Of a DNA stretch of 64,000 nucleotides, positions 58,591-64,000 are shown in pieces; the first letter of the stretch is position 1, and each line of letters starts with the position of its first letter. The notes under the pieces are model-generated. The model was not told the origin of the DNA and searched no databases. It saw only the letters and a list, made by a program, of their open reading frames with translations. Source of the DNA: Strix aluco (lineage: Eukaryota > Chordata > Aves > Strigiformes > Strigidae); assembly GCF_031877795.1 (NCBI RefSeq), contig NC_133954.1, forward strand, positions 6,849,256 to 6,913,255. The letters are read 5' to 3'. Made by a program: the position numbers and the translations under genes.

Positions 58591-60790
58591 AGTTCACTGT
58601 GTGGTCAGTTAAAAACTGGTACCTCTGGGGGTGAGCAGGGAACTACTTCAAATAGGCTTCATGTATCCTATGTGAAAGGGAGGGTGATTGCTTTATCTTG
58701 TCTCTTCAAAACTGGTGAAGTGTATTCACCTCTCATACTACTGTTACCAAACAAACTTCATAATTCTAGCAACTCATAAGTTGCAAGTTACTCCAAATAA
58801 TTACATTAGTAGGAACCCAGTGACAACAGAACTTGGTTAATATTTAAAGTACACCCACATTTTACATTCTTAAATCAAGCTGCCTGCGTGGTCCCTGTAT
58901 ACTAGTGTTGTTAGTGCTTGTTTTCCACCATTTCTGCATGGTGCTTGTTCCCTACACAACAAATGGTAATTAGCTGCCTGCATGTTTTCAGTTTTTAAGA
59001 TGAGGGGAAGAGGGATTTTTCTTTTTAAATTCAAATAATTGGTCCCTAAGGCTTTTTGAATACAGGCAAATTGAAGACAAAGCAATTAGGCACTTATTTA
59101 GCTTCCAAGTCTCTCCTGTGTATAGGTGACCTCTGCTAAAGGGTGTTTTCTTTACAGGCTCAGTCACTGGTGTCGTTGTTGCTGGAACTAGGACCGAGAG
59201 GGGAATAGGGCGGCAGAACTTGGAAATTTGTTTTTTACCTTAGATCTCGGTGAGCCAGACTGACTTCAGTATTTAGATTAACTCTAGTTCAACTAAACTG
59301 TTGTCTGACAACACTGGATTCCTTTCTAAATCTTTTGTGTACTGGCTTTGAAATAAAAGCTTACTAAGCTTTGTGACCACAGTGGAAAGAGTTGCTTGTA
59401 AAGATGCTACAGTGTTTTTAAGCTATATATGGGCTTTGTTCTAGTAATCCGTATTTGGAAAAGATGCTTTCCTTCTAAGACTTGTTTGTCTTTTACCCTA
59501 GAAATGTATTAACATCCTCCTGAATTTTTTTTCCTTGGATCTGTGCTTTGGAATTTACCAAAGAAACTTTCTCGGTTTCCACTCTGGTGGAAGAAAGCCA
59601 CTTCTGCAAATTGAAGCTGCTAGTACAAAAAGTCAGGAACTGGTAGATAGGAGAAACGGATTGCCTGTCAGTGTGGGAAAACAAGTGCCATGAAGTTCTG
59701 TAGAGGAATATGGGCAGAAAAAGAGACAAAGAAATGTTCTTGGCCTCTTGCTCGACATCTGGCAGGGCTGACTTGATTGTTCTGTGACTCTGAGAAAGTC
59801 ACTTCTCTGATACCAGTTGTAAGTGAAAAGCACATAATGAATCACTAATCCATAAGTGGCTTAAAAATATTTGAAAATGAAAGAAATCCTCCACCGTAGC
59901 AGAATGTACTACCCATAGGTGTAGAGAAAAAGTAGTCTCTGAGCTGATGTGAAGCCCTGATACTTGTAAGAAGCACTTAATCTTGTGCTTTTTCATTAGT
60001 AATGCTCCATAAACAGTCCAGACAGCCAGCTCAGAAACAAGCAATGATCTAAAAGCATATAATATTTTTAACATCTTTCCTCTTCCTTCTCTTCTAGTTT
60101 TGCCCACTCCACGAGCAGAATGGTTCCTATTTTTTAAGCAGACAGCTTCAGAGCCCCCTCTACTGGAGTGCTGTCAGCAGTAGGAGAGGCACAATTCTGC
60201 AGAGCAGGACAGGTATGGAGCGGCTCTGCAGGGGCTGGGAAGAGGGCACTCCAGGCATGCTTTAAGGAGTTTCATGTGGTTGATGTATTCTGCTGGAGGG
60301 GAGGTGAGCTGAGGCAAGGTTTGGCTGATACATATTCTGCCACGCTGCCCTGAAGTTGGGTAATGATGTTAGTTTTCCATTAACTTTGTTTTCAAAGCTG
60401 AGAACACAGCAAGAAAGTGTTAGCAGAATCAGAACTGCCTGGAATCAGTGAGATAACTCTTCTCTCAGATCTGCAGCAAAGAGTGCAGAACACTTTCATG
60501 CATCCTTTAAAGATTTGCAGGGTTTCTCCTCCTCCGCACCTTCAATTTTATTTCTTCTCACTGCTCCTGTTCAGTGTCTCTGGCTGTGGAGTCTGAGACG
60601 TAGAATAAGAAAGTTTTGGCATGGAACAAGGCTCGGCCTGGAGACTGCTCAGCTCCCCAGGAAGGATGTGTCTACCTAAACAAGAAGGGAAACAGGAAGG
60701 AAAGAAGAAATAGTACATCTGATAGCAAGCAGAAGAGGCTCGTTGAGTCAGACAGGTATGCTTCAGAAAATGGAAATACTACCAAAATAG
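58591..60790. other. Intergenic, AT-rich, no gene recognised
   Basis: No exon with family similarity on either strand. A further AATAAA (59352) could still belong to DCAF7. A possible MIR scrap (about 59780-59810) is too short to call. Confidence 0.5.
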
Positions 60791-60797
60791 AAAATAA

Positions 60798-60960
60798 GAT
60801 GATGGCATAGTGATTAAGAGACTGGAAAAAAGATGCCAGGAGATAAATCCCAAAGGTCTACTCCAGACTTCCTGTGTAACTTTAACAAGTCACTGGCTCT
60901 TTGTGCAGTGCCCTTTAATCCCTAAAATAGGGATTACATTTCCTTTTCTTGCTTCATGCT
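60798..60960 (+). repeat. MIR SINE (ancient)
   Basis: Reads as a diverged MIR in sense: GGCATAGTGATTAAGAGACTGG near the start, then TGTGTAACTTTAACAAGTCACT, and CCTAAAATAGGGATTACATTT at the 3' side, in the order of the MIR consensus (CATAGTGGTTAAGAG, TGTGACCTTGGGCAAGTCACT, AAAATGGGGATAA). Confidence 0.7.
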
Positions 60961-62049
60961 GCGTGATGGCATTAAACAATTAGGCCTCTATAAAGTTCCT
61001 TTCAAACAAATGGGCTAACTATAAACATAGTAGCTCCTGGAGAGTCTTGGTGAATATCTTTACTGATGGTTTTACATTAAATGGCCTTGAACAATCTGAA
61101 TAGCTCTAAGTTGAAGAATTAAGTATGTTTTGTAGTTGCTGTTTACAGGAATGAAGCTTCTCTTCTGGAAAGCCACAGCTTTGAAAGGATGTGGGCAATT
61201 TGGGTGGAAAACCACATAGTATTAGCTCGTACCATAGTGTTATTGGTAAAACAAATTCTTATGCACAAAAGTAGCATAGCATTAAGTAGACAGTAAAGGT
61301 CAAACGAGGAATTATCACCTTTTTTTCTCAAGTTATACAAAATAGGGGCATCTATTTTGGTAGAAACTTTGTTTCTGGTTCAGGAAGGGTGTACCAGCTT
61401 GTCTAAGAAGAAAAAAGGCAAGGGCGGTCTACAGTAGTCAAAAAAGGGCCTAATGGCACTTGCACATAGATAGTGTTGTGATAATGTCTGTGAAACGAGA
61501 ATAGAACCACAAATCAACAGATAAAAATTGCTGGTTTAGACATTAGGCTTGCTAGGTGGGTGAAGTGATGAACTGTTAAGGACAAATCATTCTATTTTCA
61601 ATTTGACAAAAGGGTGAAAAAAGCTTCAGTGAAATCCAGACATCCTGGGCAGTTGAAAAGAGTGAGTTTTACCAAGGCGCCTATCTCCTACCATCTGCTG
61701 GGAACTCCTGGCTCGCTGTCACAAGCTGCAACTAGCTAGTCTAGTATCTTTTAGGTTTAAGTAAACCAAGTTTCTACACGAAGGACATGCAATCGGTGTC
61801 ATTTAACAGGACTTCAACTGAGAATTTTATGTGCAAGCATGTAAGAACTGGAAGACAGACAAAAATACCAAATGGTAAGGTGACGATGGAGTGTTTTGAC
61901 ATCAGGGCTGGTGCAGTGGGGAATTAATACTGAATTTCTCCAGTTCTGGTCCCAAGAGTAATCTCGCTAAAGCCTTTTTATAATTATCTTGGCACAAAAA
62001 GCGAGCGTGATAATTAAATTTGGTGATGAACAAAAGTGGGAGGCTTCAA
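60961..62049. other. Intergenic, AT-rich; possible 5' continuation of CR1
   Basis: No gene recognised. The last part (from about 61900, TTCTCCAGTTCTGGTCCCAA) resembles CR1 body sequence but is too diverged for a firm limit. Confidence 0.4.
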
Positions 62050-62640
62050 TAATACGAGGGAACTAGAATATCTTAGAGAATTGATGACTTTGAAGAGTGA
62101 GAAATAGAAATGAGATGAAATGTAGCAGCAGAAAGTGCAAGGCTGTGAATTTAGGGGCAAGGAGAAATTTGTGAAGGATGCTGAGAGTTCTTTACTTCTT
62201 GGAAATTAGTGAGGAAAGGAAGCTGGGATTTAGTAGTTGATAAAGGATAGTGATGAGCCACCGTGAAGCTGTGAAAAAGCACGTAGAAACGTTGGTCCAA
62301 GGGCAATGTTGATGCTGTCAAACAAGAGAGAGAAATTCAAATTGCAACAGGGGCAAAAAAGGCTACCAGGAAGATACCACAGATACAAAGCTTGTATTAT
62401 GAAGAGAGAGTGGCTTACTCGTCTGTTACAATGAAGCCTGAAAGGAGATATGATTATCTTCTTGATGTATTTAGAGAGAAAATACCCGGGAAGAGGAAAG
62501 GATTATTTAAGTAAAAGGATAATCTTGACATGAAAACAAATGGCTGTAAGCTGGGCATGAAAATGGGATAGAACAGACAGGAAAGCTGGAAACACTTTTC
62601 TACCATCAGAGCAGTAAGATGGGAGGGACTAAAAAAAAAA
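62050..62640 (+). repeat. CR1 LINE body, old copy
   Basis: Collinear with CR1/L3-like sequence as known from turtles and other sauropsids: TGAATTTAGGGGCAAG, TGATGAGCCACCGTGAAGCTG, AACAGGGGCAAAAAAGGCTA, GGAGATATGATTATCTTC, AGGAAAGGATTATTTAAG, AAAACAAATGGCTGTAAGCTG and CTACCATCAGAGCAGT occur in the right order. No reading frame survives, so it is long dead. Confidence 0.75.
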
Positions 62641-62694
62641 AAAAGACAAGTCTAAACACTGACAGCATCAGTCTGGTTTTAAAATTGGAACTTC

Positions 62695-62850
62695 AAGGTG
62701 GAATCTATGGAAGTCATCTAGTCCAGCCTTCTGCTCAAAGCAGGCCAGCTTCAAAGTTAGATTTTTGGCTTCGTCCACAGCTTCTTCCTCTAGAGGCCAG
62801 ATCTGTTGCTCTAAGCATTCCTCTACAGATTTGCGTGTCTACCTAGTATG
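62695..62850 (-). repeat. Antisense CR1 fragment, probably nested
   Basis: GGAAGTCATCTAGTCCAGCC, TTCTGCTCAAAGCAGGCCAG and CTTCAAAGTTAGAT match the reverse complement of an avian CR1 near its 3' end. It lies between the sense CR1 body and its probable 3' end, suggesting insertion of one CR1 into another. Confidence 0.6.
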
Positions 62851-63359
62851 ACGTTGTGAGATCTTTTTATTTTTCCATCTAGACAGTTAAATAAATTAAT
62901 GGTACCAGAGATATTGTTGCCATGCTTTGGCTAAACCCTAATTTTCTCCTGGTGATATTTAGATTCCTGCATTTGCCCACGTTTTTGAGAAATTTCCAGT
63001 CTAGTTTTCTTCTTTGGGTGGCTTATCCAGTTGATACCTTTTTGACATCGCTGCTGTGTTGCTTGTGAGCAAAACCACTTAAAAAAACAATGCACTTGCT
63101 TCTAGACATTTACCAGATTGAAAAGCAGCTGCTAAAACATCTGCTCAAGGTGGGTTTCCCAGCAGCAGGGTGTACAGAAGGGCTGTACTACTTCTTAAAA
63201 AAACAAAACCCCTCTGCCGTCCCTTTTGTGGAGAAGACACTATAAAAATATCATTCTGCAGGTGGAATGGAAGCAGAAGCTGGGAAAGAGCAGCTGAAGC
63301 CTGGATGTCACTTTGAAACGTATGATTTGATTTAAACATGGTTTATGAACTTTGACTAG
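62851..63359. other. Intergenic between CR1 pieces, no feature recognised
   Basis: About 500 AT-rich bases; may include unrecognisable CR1 sequence. Confidence 0.4.
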
Positions 63360-63425
63360 GATTTCTGGGTTAGATTGGATGATCATAGTAATCCCTCTTT
63401 GCCCTAAAATCTGTGAAAATCTGTT
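63360..63425 (+). repeat. CR1 LINE 3' end
   Basis: GGGTTAGATTGGATGATCATA followed by ATCCCTCTTTGCCCTAAAAT and two CTGTGAAAAT-like steps parallels the CR1 terminus (GGTCAGACTAGATGATCATAATGGTCCCTTCTGACCTAAA plus an 8-bp tail). Likely the end of the element whose body is at 62050-62640. Confidence 0.65.
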
Positions 63426-64000
63426 GTGTGGTGTGTTTTGTTTTGGGGCTTTTCCCCCTCAAAGTTGTTTGTATTTAGGGTCATTGGAGAGCTTTTGAGC
63501 AAGAATGTATTCTGCTTGTGATCTGGGTGTTCAAGTTGGCTTGAGAAACCAAAAGGCTAAAGCTGAAAAAACAATTGTCATCAAGTGTCTCATGTCAAGT
63601 GAGTGAATGCAGCAGGTCAGCAGTTCCACTTCTAACAACAAAACCACTTTCTCACTAAGATAAACTCCTAAATGAAAGGGGAGGAAATGCTGAACTTTAA
63701 ATGTGCTAGGCTAGAGTTCACTCCTACAGGTTGGATCCAGAACTGTACTTTCACGGTGAGTAACTTTGACAGATGTAGTATGTCATTACAGCACTTAGAA
63801 ACATCATTGGTTGTGGAGAAAATGAAATAGTGGTTTTGAAGGCTTAAAAAGCAGAAGAGCTGTTTGTTCTGTTACTTTGACATTTGTCACTTATTACAAT
63901 CCATGGGGAACTGTGGGGGACCTGTGAGGGCCTGGGGACATAGTGAAGGTGGGGTGGCAATAGGATCTTTTATTAGGACAGCCACTGGAGGGTAACATCT
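63426..64000. other. Intergenic to window end
   Basis: No gene or repeat recognised. TACO1 would be expected downstream from the mammalian order, but no part of it is seen here. Confidence 0.5.

Noticed and set aside
59775-59815. CTGTGACTCTGAGAAAGTCACTT resembling the MIR core
   Set aside because: Only about 25 bases align; too short to call.
60616-60810. 64-residue Lys/Asn-rich open frame near 60.7 kb
   Set aside because: Low complexity, runs into the MIR element and has no similarity to a known protein.
58591-64000. TACO1 or another downstream gene
   Set aside because: Expected next from the mammalian gene order, but no exon of it could be recognised in this window.

Overview
This is a vertebrate, almost certainly avian, genomic window with two protein-coding genes in the same orientation (+): KCNH6 (ERG2, an ether-a-go-go-related voltage-gated K+ channel) and DCAF7 (WDR68/HAN11, a WD40 scaffold). 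The bird assignment rests on CR1 LINE remnants with the avian-type 3' end, compact GC-rich introns and homopolymeric C tracts. The order KCNH6 then DCAF7 matches the mammalian (human chromosome 17q) order as I recall it. No species can be named from the sequence.

Layout. 1-6200 is intergenic, GC-rich and low-complexity; it holds an old MIR fragment and, at about 5100-6030, an extremely C-rich, G-poor tract. 6030-6780 is the KCNH6 CpG-rich promoter and first exon. 6549-39042 is the KCNH6 coding region: 16 exons, all with GT-AG introns and matching phases, giving 3630 nt or 1209 residues. It encodes PAS domain, long linker, S1-S6 with a SVGFGN filter, C-linker/cyclic-nucleotide-binding homology domain, and a coiled-coil tail. 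The 3'UTR probably ends after an AATAAA at 40090. 40120-41400 is a short intergenic spacer leading into the DCAF7 CpG-island promoter, which has three CCAAT boxes and a perfect inverted repeat. DCAF7 runs 41775-52250 in 7 coding exons (342 residues), followed by a long AT-rich 3'UTR with several poly(A) signals, perhaps to about 58.6 kb. 58.6-64 kb has no recognised gene and holds MIR and CR1 remnants.

The two genes have no obvious functional link. KCNH6 is a plasma-membrane K+ channel subunit; DCAF7 is a cytosolic/nuclear adaptor for DYRK/HIPK kinases and CUL4-DDB1. They sit in different base-composition regimes, and the switch falls at the DCAF7 CpG island near 42 kb.

The most interesting signal is in KCNH6 intron 6. 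A CpG-dense island (about 28.2-28.5 kb) contains ATG-initiated open sequence ending at a phase-0 splice donor that would join in frame to exon 7. This is the architecture of the alternative ERG1b start in KCNH2. A second, shorter phase-matched candidate lies at 27552. Both are inferences that need transcript evidence. Several small minisatellites, a G-quadruplex-capable GGGAT array and AT-rich conserved-element candidates lie in the KCNH6 introns.
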